A stretch of 64,000 nt of DNA from Anopheles merus. Lineage: Eukaryota; Arthropoda; Insecta; Diptera; Culicidae. A program made the position numbers and the translations under genes. The stretch covers positions 46,346,697 to 46,410,696 of the forward strand of contig NC_054084.1 in the NCBI RefSeq assembly GCF_017562075.2, written 5' to 3'. Within the stretch, counting starts at the first letter, position 1; each line of letters begins with the position of its first letter. The notes under the pieces were generated by a model, which was not told where the DNA came from, did no database searches, and saw only the letters and a list, made by a program, of their open reading frames with translations. This document shows, in pieces, positions 52,741-64,000 of this stretch.

Positions 52741-53834
52741 ATGACGCATGTAAAGGAGGAGCTGTCCAAGGATGTTACGCCGGCGGGCGACGGAGGCGGC
52801 GGTACCGGTGTCGGTGCCGCAACCGGGTTCCATAATCACCCGTCGCAGCCGCAGCATCATCACCACCAGCAGCCGCCACAATCACTTCCTCCGCATAAGG
52901 AGCATCCGCTCGAGCTGGCGGAAGATCACATGAAGTACGTCTTTTCGGGAAATGCGCCCCAAACCGCCGGATCTCAGGCGGCGCAGGCCGCCCAGCTGAT
53001 CGGTGGCGGTGTCAGCTCTGGCGGAGTGGGTATCGGTGCGAATCCGCTGGCCGGCCGGATAATGCTAGAATACCAACGACCCACTGGCGGTGGCCACTCG
53101 CGCTCGGTCAGTCATGGCGAAGGTTCGTTCGGCGGATCGTTGGTGGGAAGCGGTGGCGCGGCCGGCCGACCTTCAGCACTGAAGTCGGCGGTCAAGGGCG
53201 GTCACCAGCGGGCTCTCTCGCAGGGTCAAATCATGGATGCCCCAACGATTGCCACGCGGGGCCACAGCCGGGTTGGGTCGAAAACGGATTTTATTTTACC
53301 GCCCGGGCACAAGGACCAATCGGAGCAGCGCGATACTGCCGCTCCCCACTCTGCCACCTCCATCAAGGGCCACTCGCGGCAAGCGTCACGATCGGAATCG
53401 ATCTACACCTTACGCCGGGCGGACAAGCCGCCCTGGTGGAAGCGTCTGATGTTCTGTCGCACGTCCAGCAGCAAGCTGGAGGATCGAGGCTACCGGATCG
53501 TGGTCCCGAACCATACGGTGCCGCCCAAAACGCCCAAACGGGACCACCCGAATGGGCGCCTGTGTGGTAACAAGATTCGCACCACCAAGTACACGCTGCT
53601 CTCGTTCGTGCCGAAAAATCTGCTCGAACAGTTCCACCGTATCGCGAATCTGTACTTCATCTTCATCGTGCTGCTGAACTGGTTCCCGCAGATCAATGCG
53701 TTCGGCAAGGAGATTGCCATGATCCCGGTACTGTTTGTGCTCGGCGTGACCGCGATAAAGGATCTGTTTGAGGATCGCCGGCGGAAAGCGTCCGATAAGC
53801 GCATCAACAACTCGACCTGCCGCGTGTACAACGG
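52741..53834 (+). CDS. P4-ATPase phospholipid flippase, ATP10-like: first coding exon
   Basis: The 1,094-bp exon runs from ATG 52741 to donor GG/gtaagt (phase 2) and encodes 364 residues plus a partial codon. Residues from about 240 match the N-terminal domain of P4-ATPases: RTTKYTLLSFVPKNLLEQFH, TM1 (about 303-318, NLYFIFIVLLNWFP), TM2 (about 327-341), then VLGVTAIKDLFEDRRR and DKRINNSTCRVYNG. The IRTTKYT..SF.PKNL.EQFHR block is closest, from memory, to the ATP10 class V group; ATP8B is the alternative. P4-ATPases flip phospholipids to the cytosolic leaflet with a CDC50 partner. The first 220 residues are Gly/His/Ser-rich with four G-H-(S/Q)-R-x-x-S motifs. The catalytic DKTG part and the other exons are not in the window, so the gene is truncated by the right edge. 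Confidence 0.88.
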
Positions 53835-55844
53835 GTAAGTGTAAGATTGAATGTTTTTTTTTTGTATTTTATTTTAGTTCGTTTGTTTGTTGGGAAAACC
53901 CACAGCCATAATCATTTCCGGTGGGGAGGACGGGGGATTAGAGCTAACTTTTCTCTGTTTTGCGCTTTTCGGCGATTAGATGGCGCTGGTTGCTTCAACC
54001 CTTGTAATAAGGTTTTAAAGCATGGTTTGATAAACGGTACGCTATTTGGTGTGCCTCCTCCCTTCATGTCGTTTAAGCGAGCTTTAAGAAAGCTTATAAA
54101 TTGTGCTCTATTATCGCAGTACAACGTCACTACCCGGTCCATACAATTTCTTCGAATGCCGGAGGAATGAGCTGGCGGAATGCAATGGTTTTGGTATGGG
54201 AAAACCCACGTCATACGAATACAAACGCAAATGCGTTCGTGATAAAGTTTGCACAAGAAATCACGCCTCACTTATGTTTAGCGAAATATGGTGACCATTT
54301 TAACCCTTCCCGTTATCAATGTTGTATCGTTGGGCACGTTGTGTCCGCTGTCTCGGATTTGATGGATCCGGTTTACGTAAAAACGGGCCCAACTCTGGTG
54401 GTTTGGCGTGGAAATGGGTTCGTTTTGTCATGCAACGAGCCGTGCTGCTCTGTTCCATTTGTTCTCTGCTTAGAAGGTCATTACAACCCATCGTAACAGG
54501 AAGCAATCACACAGCTGTGGTAAATTTCTATTCAATATTTGATATATGATTAAGCGACACGGTGGTGTGTCGCATTGGTTGTTCTACCAAAACACGTCTA
54601 TCCACTAAATTAGTGTAGGTTATTTCAATTTGATCTGAATTATAGAGTTTGGTGGTAGAGCTCCGCTTCCGTAGACTACAAATAGCAATTACGATTGCTG
54701 ATCGCATGAAGTGAATCATTTTCCTCTTTTAATCGTCCATTCCGCTAGTTGCAAGATGAAGTATGCTGTATGTAAAGCAAGGAAAAGTCACGGTTAACGT
54801 AAATATATCGTTTTGCTCTGTCTTCATTGAACCAAATCACTCAAATTCATTGAAATTAGACACAGAAGCTTTACACCACTCCCAGACCGGACCAGCCAAT
54901 CCAATTGCCAAGGGTAGTTCAAGCAAACAGCTGTTCAAATGCCACATTGCAAGAGAGCACACGTTGCCCCATTGCTCGCGTCATTTACTGGCGGGGGGAC
55001 GACAGTGAACGGCGGCGGTGGTTCAATGTCAAACTAAAAAACTAGCAACACGAGCCAACAGACGCGACAGGGCAACGTGTTTTCACTTATCGGTTCCACC
55101 ATTTCTGCTCTGTTCTGTCATATATACACAAATCATGCCTTGTTTTCGCTATCTTGCAACGGTACGGTTTCGAACATCCGTTTCTGTGTGTGTTGAAATG
55201 TGCTTCTCCTTGGCTGTGTTTTTTTCTTTTTTCTATTGCCTCAGCGCCTAGACAATGGGGCCTTGCAGGATACAAAGCTCTCGGCGGTGTTTCTTTCTTT
55301 TGGCCCCGCCATGATCGGTACGTGCAAATATGGGCAGGATAATCTCGAACCATATTGCTTGCTTGTCCACGTGTCCACCGTTCAATGGATGAGCGAATGG
55401 TTGAATGTGGCACAGAGATAGGCGGCTACAGACGATCGTTCCTTCTGCCGCACATTGATAGTACATCGAGTGCGAGTTAGGATGGCATTTGGCTCGTGGA
55501 CGCGACCACAAGCAATAAATATGTCACATTAGTGTGTACCTTGCTGGGTAGAAGGAAGCACCACGCTATTCCAGTTTGGTCACATTCCACCCTTCGCACG
55601 CTACAATAAGTCTGATGATGATAGTGTGGTGTTGTGTGGTAACTAAGTGTACGCTTCACGACATAATTATAGATTGTTTTATATTTACGTTTCCTCACTG
55701 TCCTGAGGCATGCGGGGTGTTGATTTTGCCACCAACACTATTTTCAATGTTTTTTTTCCGGGTGTACATGGTTTATTTTCCTTTTTAGTCGCTTCAATGG
55801 GTTTAGATTTTGACGTGAAGGAAACGCAATGTTCCCGCGCGCGC

Positions 55845-55883
<39 letters not shown>

Positions 55884-58130
55884 CTATCGAACGTTCTAAG
55901 ATAAACAGCACCTACGATGATCGATCGAATCAGAATAATGTTCATTTGCTGTTGGTGGTGGCCCAAAAACAACATCCAGGATTTGGTTTTTGTTTTAAAA
56001 AATCCGAAGAAGTGGAAGAAAATGTTGTTAAACACTATGTAAATTAAATCAACAGTAATGGATTATACAACAATAACAGCAGCAATCAGCAGACTGGGAT
56101 TGTCCGCTTGAAGCAGTTGAAAATACTTAGAGACCGAACCGCAGTGACGAAAGTGAACGTTTCATAAATAGAAACAAAGCCGTATAAATCATCATATGGG
56201 TACCTACCGGGGTGCACCTTTCGGACGCCGACAGAAAGAAGCATGAAAAACAACAGAAAGCAACGGAAACACAATAATTAGCGTTGGCCTTTTTTTCTGC
56301 CACAAATTGTTCTTATACGGTCACAGATGGACGAGCACATTCATTTTCGTCGCCGTCTGGTTGACGTCTTCGCTCGTCGCCCGTTCTCGGTTTCTAGTTC
56401 TAGAAAACTGTGAATCTCTGCAAGTGAAGCTAAGCGTGAGTATTGCGTAACCAAATTTTTGCCACTTCGTGACATTGTCGCACAGTTGTAGCGTCTCCGG
56501 CGTTACGAGCGTGCCTTATTATTATTTATACTTCTTCTCGTAACCTGGTGCAAAATTGGTGTGCGCTAGTGTCCCGTGTGGTCATGTGTTGCGGCTTTTA
56601 CAGGGCGGCTTTAGCGTGTGCTTTGCTCTGCCCGTTCAAGATTTGAAGAGCACCGAACGAGGAATGCTTACTTTGTGTCGGTTGTTTAAAATAAGTAGAT
56701 TACAAGTTATTTTTCAATAGCACAATTCTCACACTTTTATAAAAAAGTTTTCATTGTTCAACCTACCTTACCGTCACTGACTTACCAGCAGGCAGTTGAA
56801 ACGTGGACCAATTTTAAACAGACCATGCCTGTCCATCACAATCTGGTGTTATCGATCGAGAACGAATAACAACATTACAGGACCAAACAATCAGTTGATG
56901 GTAGCTGATAGCACACCGGATGGGGCAGAATCTGATAGTCATTTGTGTGTCGGTAGAAGAAGTTGCCGGCTTTCCGATACGCACACGACGGCGGACCATT
57001 GCAAACCACCGTTCCATAGCACAAACTGTTTCCGTGACCCAATGTAAAAATACTCTTTTGATCAATGGAAAGCGTTCTATTGCGCATTTGGGTTGTGGTT
57101 GTTATCATTAAATTTGAATTGTCACGATGGCAATGGTTTAACCGATAAGGCGGATAAGCGTTGTAGGAGGAAAGGGCCGCAATGATGAAGAAGGAAATAT
57201 CCAAACAACGTCCAAACAAACTCCATCGGGGCATAGATTACACGTCCGTATCTGCTCACGTCCATTGCTATCTGGCACAGTTTATTGGCTGGCTTATCGG
57301 GCGATTAGACGAAATTAGTACCGATGGGCAATCTTGTTATAAATTCGGTTGGACCTGATTCCTGTCGGGCGTAGCAAATTCAGAGAAACATATTGGAACC
57401 TAATCACTAAACAAAAAAACTGTTATTTGTTTTGTCTGCTTATTTTAGCTTTGACTAATGTTTGTTAATGTTTAGATAAGGTAAAATTGTTGGTTTTTTG
57501 CTTAAACATGATTCTTTTCTATTATTATTCATTTATTTAGCGGATCACGCCATTTATTTTATTTAATAATATTAATTACTCGTGAATAAGTGTTTTTAAG
57601 TTTTGAAATTTACACATTCTGTTGGATTGTTTGCGATCTGTTAAATTATTTTGCAAATTTATTTTACGAAAAGTTATTATGAAATTACATGCATGCCCCG
57701 ATATACGCCATACCATACTTCTAAATTTGACAGTAGTTCGAACAAATTGTACTCATTTGACACATCAAATGTCAAATCCAAAATAAATTTCCTTGGTCGA
57801 ATTTTAAAAACCATTTTAAAAGATGCAGAAATGAAATATTTAATTGAAATCAGATCAAATAACTAATTAGTGGCTAAAACCTACCACATCAAGCAAATTA
57901 TATGAAAATTACCTATAATTTGACAAAACAAAGTTTTCTCATGATGTGAAAAATTCATAGCAAATTTCTTAAGTGTTAATTTTGGCTGAGTTTACTTTTA
58001 ATTTACTCATGATAAAAATAAGTAATAATAAAATTGTAAACTATTCGTGCATAGCGCCATGTAGTTCATAATATGATTGCATAGTTTGCAACAATCTAAG
58101 TTGAGATACCTCTCCAACTTACAAGATATT
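53835..58130 (+). other. presumed flippase intron, no gene recognised
   Basis: No further P4-ATPase exon could be found. A GT microsatellite lies at 55836-55881. A possible non-coding first exon or alternative promoter with donor gtgagtatt occurs near 56445, unconfirmed. The remainder is AT-rich. Confidence 0.45.
55836..55881. repeat. (CG)n(GT)n microsatellite
   Basis: GCGCGCGC followed by about 17 GT units with one interruption. Confidence 0.95.
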
Positions 58131-59884
58131 CTAACTATCTATACAAGTGTTGAAGCTTGCCGAGGCCATAACCAGCTGGGCAGACAGTTCTGCACTTTTG
58201 ATTGTAATACACAGTTTGTTGCGGTTAAGTATAGCATCCAAATTGGACACCAACTGTGCGTAGATTGAAAACAGGGTCGCCAACATTGGCGCCTGAGTAT
58301 CGAGCTGTAGATTAGCCGTGCGCTGAAATTGAATGTTAAGCAGAACAAGTAAAATAAATGATTGATAACAATGCTACTCTCGTCAGTAAACATTTTTTTC
58401 AATACTAACCGCAGTCAGCTTTATAGAGGCGACAGTTCGTGTAGTAACGTCAGAGGTACTGCTGACTCCGTTAATGGCGTCGTTCCACATCTTGAAGTAT
58501 GTCTGTCGGTCCTTTACCAGTGCACCGATTGCTTGAAGTTGCGCCCGAAGCACCGCTTCCACCTGGGCCGCCGTGGAAGAGATGCAACCGGTAAGCGATG
58601 AAGCCATGTTGGAGGACAAATTCTGCACGTAAGGGTTGATAAACTCGCTGGCACAAGGTTTCCCCCGCACGGGCGCATTCGGAATGCGGCGCATTGCACT
58701 TTCCAGCACGCGATAGGTGGTAAAGAGCAGATTCTGCACCGCATTCAGCACCGTATCGGTGGCGGTATCTTCCACCAGCTGTAGCCGATCCTCGACGTTT
58801 GGCTTTATAATCGTGTAGGATTCGCTGTACTTCTCGCTAAAAATTCTCGTGATCGAGAGGATCTGACTAGCCGCTGGGGCGATAATGTTATCCTTGAAAG
58901 CGGTGATCTTGGCGTTGAATGACTGCACATCATTCATAATGGTAAATTCTGAGGCTCGCAGTTGCCTCTCGAAATCAGCCGACAGCCCACTCAACCTGTT
59001 GAACACGTTGGACAGGCTAAAGTCAATATTACCAAATGCTTGAGACAGCATGCTGATGTAGTTCGAGATGAGCGCGTCCGAGTCGGTCAGCGTCATTGCC
59101 GTATCCTTCAGCTTACCGGCCAACACCGTTAGCTCGGCCCTAAGTGCATCCAGTGCCCCGACAATGTTGGCAATTTGAAATTTGGTTAGCTTCTCAAACA
59201 CTTCCTTCGCTGTTATTGGTGTGGGAAACGTGTCGATAGTGCTGCTGAACAGCGATAGGCTTTTGGCAATGTCGGCCAAGATAAGCAAAATGTTGTTGCT
59301 GGATCTCGCAATCGCGGCACCATTGGCAGCGGAATAAGAGGTAATCAATTCGACGGCGGCGGGTGCTGCTTGTTGCATGCTGGTTACAACATCAGTGTAA
59401 ACAGTTTTCAACGCTGAGAACACTTCGGCCGGTGGGTTGGTTTTGTTGATCGCCGCCCAGCTTAAGCGATCGGTAAGGTTGGCGACGTTGGTAAGTGCAA
59501 TAGTATTCAGCTGCAGTACGGCGCCGGCGGTAACGCTGTGGACTGCGGTATTCAACGGTAGCTTCGTCGAAAAGGTTACCATCGATTGCTGGGACGACTC
59601 GGCCACCAACCGAATAGCTCGTGCTGCCACTGCTATGTCAGCTTCTGCTTGGAAGCCTCCCTGAACTGACACACCGAAGAAGGGAGAACCACCCGCAAGC
59701 TGGACGGGAGCGGAAGATGTAAAGGAAAGCAGAAATCGTTGCATGTCCAATTTAAATGTCAAACGGTGGCACAATTTGCGGGGTTTTTTTCGGGGGAGCG
59801 GCGGCCGTACACGTAGCTTACCTGCAAGCACACAAACAACGCCCACAGGGCTGCCAAACGAAGCGTTCCCCATCGAAGACCCAT
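58131..59884 (-). CDS. secreted protein of unknown function, paralogue A (514 aa)
   Basis: Spliced CDS: 59884-59822, 59699-58410 and 58322-58131. The start at 59884 gives a clean signal peptide (MGLRWGTLRLAALWALFVC); the in-frame ATGs of the long single ORF lie in the wrong frame or inside the first intron. Both introns are phase 0 (gtaagc / cgtccag; gttagt / atttcag). The mature protein begins LAGGSPFFGVSVQ. It is rich in Ala, Ser, Thr, Leu and Asn, probably mostly helical, without membrane spans. Two C-terminal Cys pairs are spaced C-x22-C and C-x21-C. It is a clear architectural paralogue of the divergent gene at 60340-62007. I do not recognise the family, and no catalytic motif is visible. 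It lies inside the presumed first coding intron of the flippase gene, on the opposite strand. Confidence 0.8.
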
Positions 59885-60339
59885 CGTTTTTCACCGTCGT
59901 ATTAGAAGGATTATTTCAATGCACCAAAATTTGTCAGAAAGTAAATCACACACGCGGCTTCTAAGGCAAGGCGGTGGCAGCACTGGTCGCGGTCGTTCGG
60001 CTTGGAGTGTTTGTACTGTTTGGGAGACCTAAAAAAATCAGAACTATACCTCTACGGGTGGTGCCTGGCCACTGTCTGCTTGAAGAAAATCGTGTTCTTA
60101 GTTCTGTGTTTGCTTCTCTGAATCAGAATCTGGTTCGACCAAATTTCGTAGTGGTGTTGCGTCAATATCAATCATGTATTTGAATGGTTTATTTTGTCAG
60201 CTGGTTTCGCTGCTGTTGCTGCTGCTGCCTCTGTTGTAAGATGGGCCGCATTTCAGCAGCGTGTGAGAGCGTGTACATCCGCAGGTTAGATTGCGTTGCG
60301 GTATCGCACGCGTTTTTAGTTAACAGTTGAGGGACGAAA
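59885..60339. promoter_or_regulatory. shared intergenic region of the divergent paralogues
   Basis: 455 bp separate the two start codons, so both promoters and 5' UTRs must fit here. No obvious TATA box was picked. A GCTGCTGTTGCTGCTGCTGC tract lies near 60210. Co-regulation is an inference from the layout. Confidence 0.45.
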
Positions 60340-62007
60340 ATGAAGTTGATAAAAATTGCTCTGCTGCTCTATGCACTAGCTGTAAGTAGAGTGATCATAA
60401 ATGTGCATAGCTGTTTTAGTATCTGCTCATACTGCGCATATGTGTTTTGTTCAAGGGATGCGAGGCGCTGTTCGGTATCGATGTTTCACCCAACATTCCG
60501 GAAGCTGCAACCATAACGAATGCCTGCCTGAGGCTTATGATCGTATCGCAGCAGATCGTCAACTCAGTCAGCAGTGTCGGAGAACTGTCGTTCGGCACAT
60601 TCCTGCTGCAAAGTGGGGCTACATCGTTCGTCACCTCGGTACCACAGGCCTACACAGCTCTCGCTGCGATCGCACGAGAAGTAAACACGGTGACGAATGC
60701 GAACACAGGCAATCTAAACACCATTTTCTCCGTTGTGCTTACCAATCTGAAATCCTTTACCGCAGTCACGATCGATGAACGTTTTGGCAAATGGTTGATA
60801 CTGCAGAATTCCGCTTTCACGCCCGACTTCTCAACCATCATTCAAACGCTGAACGATGTGACTAGCTTTTTCGAAAACACGGCGCAACCAGGTATGCTAC
60901 GCTTCTCTTCCAACCGAATTACGCAAGCCACGTTTTACGGCACTATCCCAAAGCAGACAGTCGTCAATGTCGCGCAAAAGCTTACCGATATGGTCGTGTA
61001 TCATGAGTCGGTGGTGCTGCCATATTTCAACAGATTTGGTAGTACCATGCGTTGGGCCTCTGATAAGATGGCTCAATTTCTCAGCAACATGGACAGTGCG
61101 TTCCAAAGCATCGACGGAACATTGTGCTCCACGTACGAACGCTTCAACGAGCTGAACAGGACGTTCCGTTCGGAAGCAAATGACATGCAGCCTTCGATTC
61201 AGTCCAGTGTGGCACAGTTTTCCAAGCGAATGGAGGAATTCAATGATTTGTACGTGGGAGGATCGTCCGCGGACTATGCATTGACAGCGAACGACATGTA
61301 CAACTCTTACCTCAGTACGATTGTACAGCAGACGAAGGTGATATCAAATAGCCTAGAAAAAGTACGGAACAATTTTAGTGATAATGCACTGGAAAGCTTC
61401 GGAGACACACTTGCATCGGGCTTTACGGCCATGACGCATTCAATCTTAACCATCCTAAGCCAGGCCACCACCACGAACAAAGTGGTCTGCACCGATCAGG
61501 TTTTGCACAAATTCATCAGCGATTTCAGTAGCGCTTCGCGGAAGTTAAGCGAATGCTTTTCCGGCAGCGATTACGATGTATCGGCACCCGTCAGTGGTGA
61601 GATTACTGCGGTAAAGGACATCCAGAAAGACGTTGCCCAGTACTTCAATCAGCTGGTCAGTGCTGTTGGAGGACTCGCCAACTCGAGCCCCTTGAATGCG
61701 CGGATGCAGCTGGACATGTTTCTCACTGCGGTAGGATAAGAGTTTCAAAAACAGTTTGAGGCGAACAGGCGTCTCCTTTTCCGACTTGCCAGTTAATTGT
61801 TAAATCTGTTTGTTGTTGCAGTTTTTTAGTGAAAGCAAGACCATCACACCCACCATTTTGCAGCAGCTGGTCAACATGGCGACAGATCTTGGGGCCAATT
61901 ACGCTCTTTTGATCGGTCGATCTCGCTACTGTTTGGCGATGAACAAGGCAGTAGCAGTCCGGTTGGCAACTAACTTTCCTCAGGCAATATTTGCCTGCGT
62001 ATCGTAG
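60340..62007 (+). CDS. secreted protein of unknown function, paralogue B (500 aa)
   Basis: Spliced CDS: 60340-60381, 60456-61730 and 61822-62007. The first exon encodes only the signal peptide core (MKLIKIALLLYALA), joined in phase 0 to GCEALFGIDVSPN. The second intron (61731-61821, gtagga / gttgcag) is also phase 0 and precedes a last exon of 61 codons. Exon number, phases and sizes mirror paralogue A. Two C-terminal Cys pairs (both C-x21-C) align with those of A, for instance CTDQVLHKFISDFSSASRKL and CLAMNKAVAVRLATNFPQAI. B has extra cysteines near its N-terminus and in DGTLCSTYERF. The predicted fold is helical and extracellular; the function is unknown. Overall identity with A seems low, so the duplication is old. 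Confidence 0.82.
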
Positions 62008-62095
62008 TAAAATGAATGTGTATACACAGTAATGGATTTTATTTTGTTAAATTCATCCGGTTTTGTAAAGTACAAATATGTGGCCTTCTTTAGAG

Positions 62096-62101
62096 AATAA
62101 A
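62096..62101 (+). terminator. polyadenylation signal of paralogue B
   Basis: An AATAAA hexamer lies about 90 bp after the stop codon, which implies a short 3' UTR. Confidence 0.6.
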
Positions 62102-62840
62102 AAAAAGTTTTCTTCGGATATGGTGTAATATCTTGACATGATAGTATAAAGTTTTTACCCAAGCAGGATTGGGTTGTTATACGGAGTCACGGAGTACGGT
62201 GAGTGGAGTAGATAATTTATAATTTTCCAGCGAAGAAAGATGCTTTCAAGACGTTAAAGAACGGTCCGCCTCAATGCTCAATGAATAATAAATGCCGTAA
62301 ATGCCACCATTATCAATGACGCATCGGGGTAACCCTCGTCGTGTATTGTTGTTAACTCCTGCAATCATTCCCCCCGAACCTTGACCTCGGCCAGGGCATT
62401 GCGATCCGGTAATCGTGGATCGTAGTAATCATTTAAAGTGGCCAGAGAGGTAATTGGTTGTTTTGATTCGACTCAACAACCGCAGGACGTAACGTAGCGA
62501 TTACGATTTGAATGTCATACGTCACAGCAATAACATGGAACCCCGCCCTAAGGAGAGAGTTAAATGGAGGTATAGTAATGTAAAGGAAACTCCCAATTGT
62601 TCGTTGGATGATTTTATTTTGCCTCTTCGTTTCAATTTGTTAATCAAACTGAAAATTGACTGAATGTAAAATAGCAAAGAATGGGCAATATGAATCGAGC
62701 TCTAATATATCAAATCTTAGGTCAGTATGATTGATGCAACAAGGCCGTATAGCATAGGAATGTACAACCACGTGCAAGTAAAATCTTCACGAGACGAACT
62801 GCTGGCCACACCTTTATGACGCAAGAGCAATTCCTTAACT
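62102..62840. other. presumed intron/intergenic, nothing supported
   Basis: No coding sequence, RNA gene or element boundary was recognised. Confidence 0.4.
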
Positions 62841-63743
62841 GGTAGCGGAATTTGGGGCAAGTGTGCCATACGGGGCAAGAGTGCCACCAAGCATTTTTCC
62901 ATAAAAACTTTAATTTAATGATCAATTGTGTATACAGTTGGTTGCTTTCCAATGACTAGGTATTCTGAGCCTAATTTCATATAGACCAATCGATATTTCC
63001 CATTGTTTTAAACTGATTTATATTGAATTTCAAAAGTGAGCAGAATATTATAATTTTTTAATCCAACCAAATAAGCTCTCAAAAATCGTGCGAACAATCA
63101 ACCGAGAAAATATTTACACCACCGTATAGCTGAGAAAACGTGAAATTTTTTGTGGGGTTAGTTGAAAAAAAATTTCTTTTTGTCACTGAAAAATTCAATT
63201 TCAAAAAAGTTACAGCTTTTGGGGCAAGTGTGCCATCTCTGTTTGGGGCAAGTGTGCCACCATCTTTCATAGGCGCGAGCTGTCAAAAATGTAAACATTG
63301 TTGTAGCGTGCTGCAGAATGGTGCGCTATTGTGAGCGGATTCCACCCCGGAAAAACAGAACAGTAACAAACCATATTGTGGTACAGTTGGTGGTCAAAAA
63401 GGGTTCATTGAGGACTAAATACATGTAGGAATACATATACTAGTGGTATAAACGTAATAATTTCCAATTATCTAAGAAACACGGTTATTTTAACCAGGTG
63501 GCCGTCTTGCCCCATACGAGTGGCACTCTTGCCCCATAGCCCAAAAAACAACGTCTTTTTGGACCCTTTTTAAAACGCTTCAAAAACTGTTTTGTTTGCA
63601 CTTTTTTCAAGCGAAACTCATTTATAAGTGAGGAAATAGATGTAAAATGGTTATGAGATTTAAATCGGCTTTTGAAAAACACGTTTTAGCGAGTTATAAC
63701 TTGAAATGCTTAAGGTGGCACACTTGCCCCAAGTTCCGCTATG
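62841..63743. mobile_element. terminal-inverted-repeat element with GGGGCAAGTGTGCCA motifs
   Basis: The left end (TAGCGGAATTTGGGGCAAGT from 62843) and right end (inverted TAGCGGAACTTGGGGCAAGT, ending 63742) form inverted repeats of about 27 bp. The motif recurs at 62854, 62872, 63221 and 63245 (plus) and at about 63500, 63521 and 63716 (minus), so it is concentrated toward both ends in opposing orientation. No transposase ORF was seen, so it is probably non-autonomous. The target duplication is unclear: TA or TGG are both possible. Confidence 0.65.
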
Positions 63744-64000
63744 GTGTGCGTTTGTCTCGCTTGTCGCCAACCGCTAAATTCGGGGTGGTGCATTTGGTTA
63801 GGCTTAATAAATACCACTATGAGGTTGGAAAAGAAAAATGACCCGAATTTGATTCCACTTTCAATAGACAACAACTGATGCAACAAGATCGATTTATTTA
63901 CAAACATTCCTTACAATTAGGATGGTGTGTCAAAAATTTTGTAATATCTTTGGAGTTTAAAAGAAAGAAAAACACCCGAACGTTCGGGAAAAGGTCTCAC
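63744..64000. other. right edge, nothing supported
   Basis: AT-rich sequence without a recognised feature. Confidence 0.4.

Noticed and set aside
58383..59894. Unspliced 503-codon version of paralogue A starting MKNDGSSMGN
   Set aside because: It lacks a signal peptide, reads through both introns and ends in the second. The spliced model has a clean signal peptide and mirrors paralogue B.

Overview
This is insect nuclear DNA, most likely from an anopheline mosquito. Evidence: GT-AG introns mostly 60-250 bp long, a dumpy-type giant EGF/DPY/ZP gene, conserved animal genes (Rab GDI, a P4-ATPase), and three diverged copies of a tRNA-derived SINE that resembles the Anopheles SINE200 family from memory (not database-checked). 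No prokaryotic, organellar or viral gene set is present.

Layout. (1) 1-22705, plus strand: the 3' part of dumpy (dp), about 6,180 codons in 35 coding exons. The first 13.8 kb is a nearly perfect tandem array of a 2,392-bp unit of four exons and four introns. It runs off the left edge, with five full units and a partial sixth. Unique EGF/DPY exons follow, then a ZP domain, furin-like sites, one membrane span and a short cytoplasmic tail. A long 3' UTR may reach about 24.6 kb. (2) 24.6-35.7 kb: gene-poor DNA with MITE-like elements (TA-flanked foldback, hAT-like with a perfect 8-bp target duplication, pogo-like), SINE copies, a perfect 168-bp tandem duplication and a dead non-LTR retrotransposon tail. 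(3) 35767-38461, minus strand: a complete three-exon Rab GDP dissociation inhibitor (Gdi). (4) 39.5-41.1 kb: another cluster of short elements. (5) 46050-48691, minus strand: four phase-compatible exons that look like the C-terminal end of an unrecognised gene and are missed by start-to-stop ORF finding. (6) 52386-53834, plus strand: the first coding exon of an ATP10-like P4-ATPase (phospholipid flippase). Its remaining exons are not in the window, so at least 10 kb downstream is probably its intron. (7) 58131-62007: two divergent paralogous genes, apparently nested in that intron, encoding secreted proteins of unknown function with identical exon architecture. (8) 62.8-63.75 kb: a terminal-inverted-repeat element carrying many copies of a GGGGCAAGTGTGCCA motif.

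The genes do not form one pathway. Dumpy is an apical extracellular matrix fibre protein, Gdi recycles Rab GTPases, and the flippase moves phospholipids across membranes. The most unusual features are the recent intron-inclusive amplification inside dumpy, the overlooked minus-strand exons, and the divergent secreted paralogue pair. Assignments rest on reading the sequence and recalling protein families. No alignment or database search was run.
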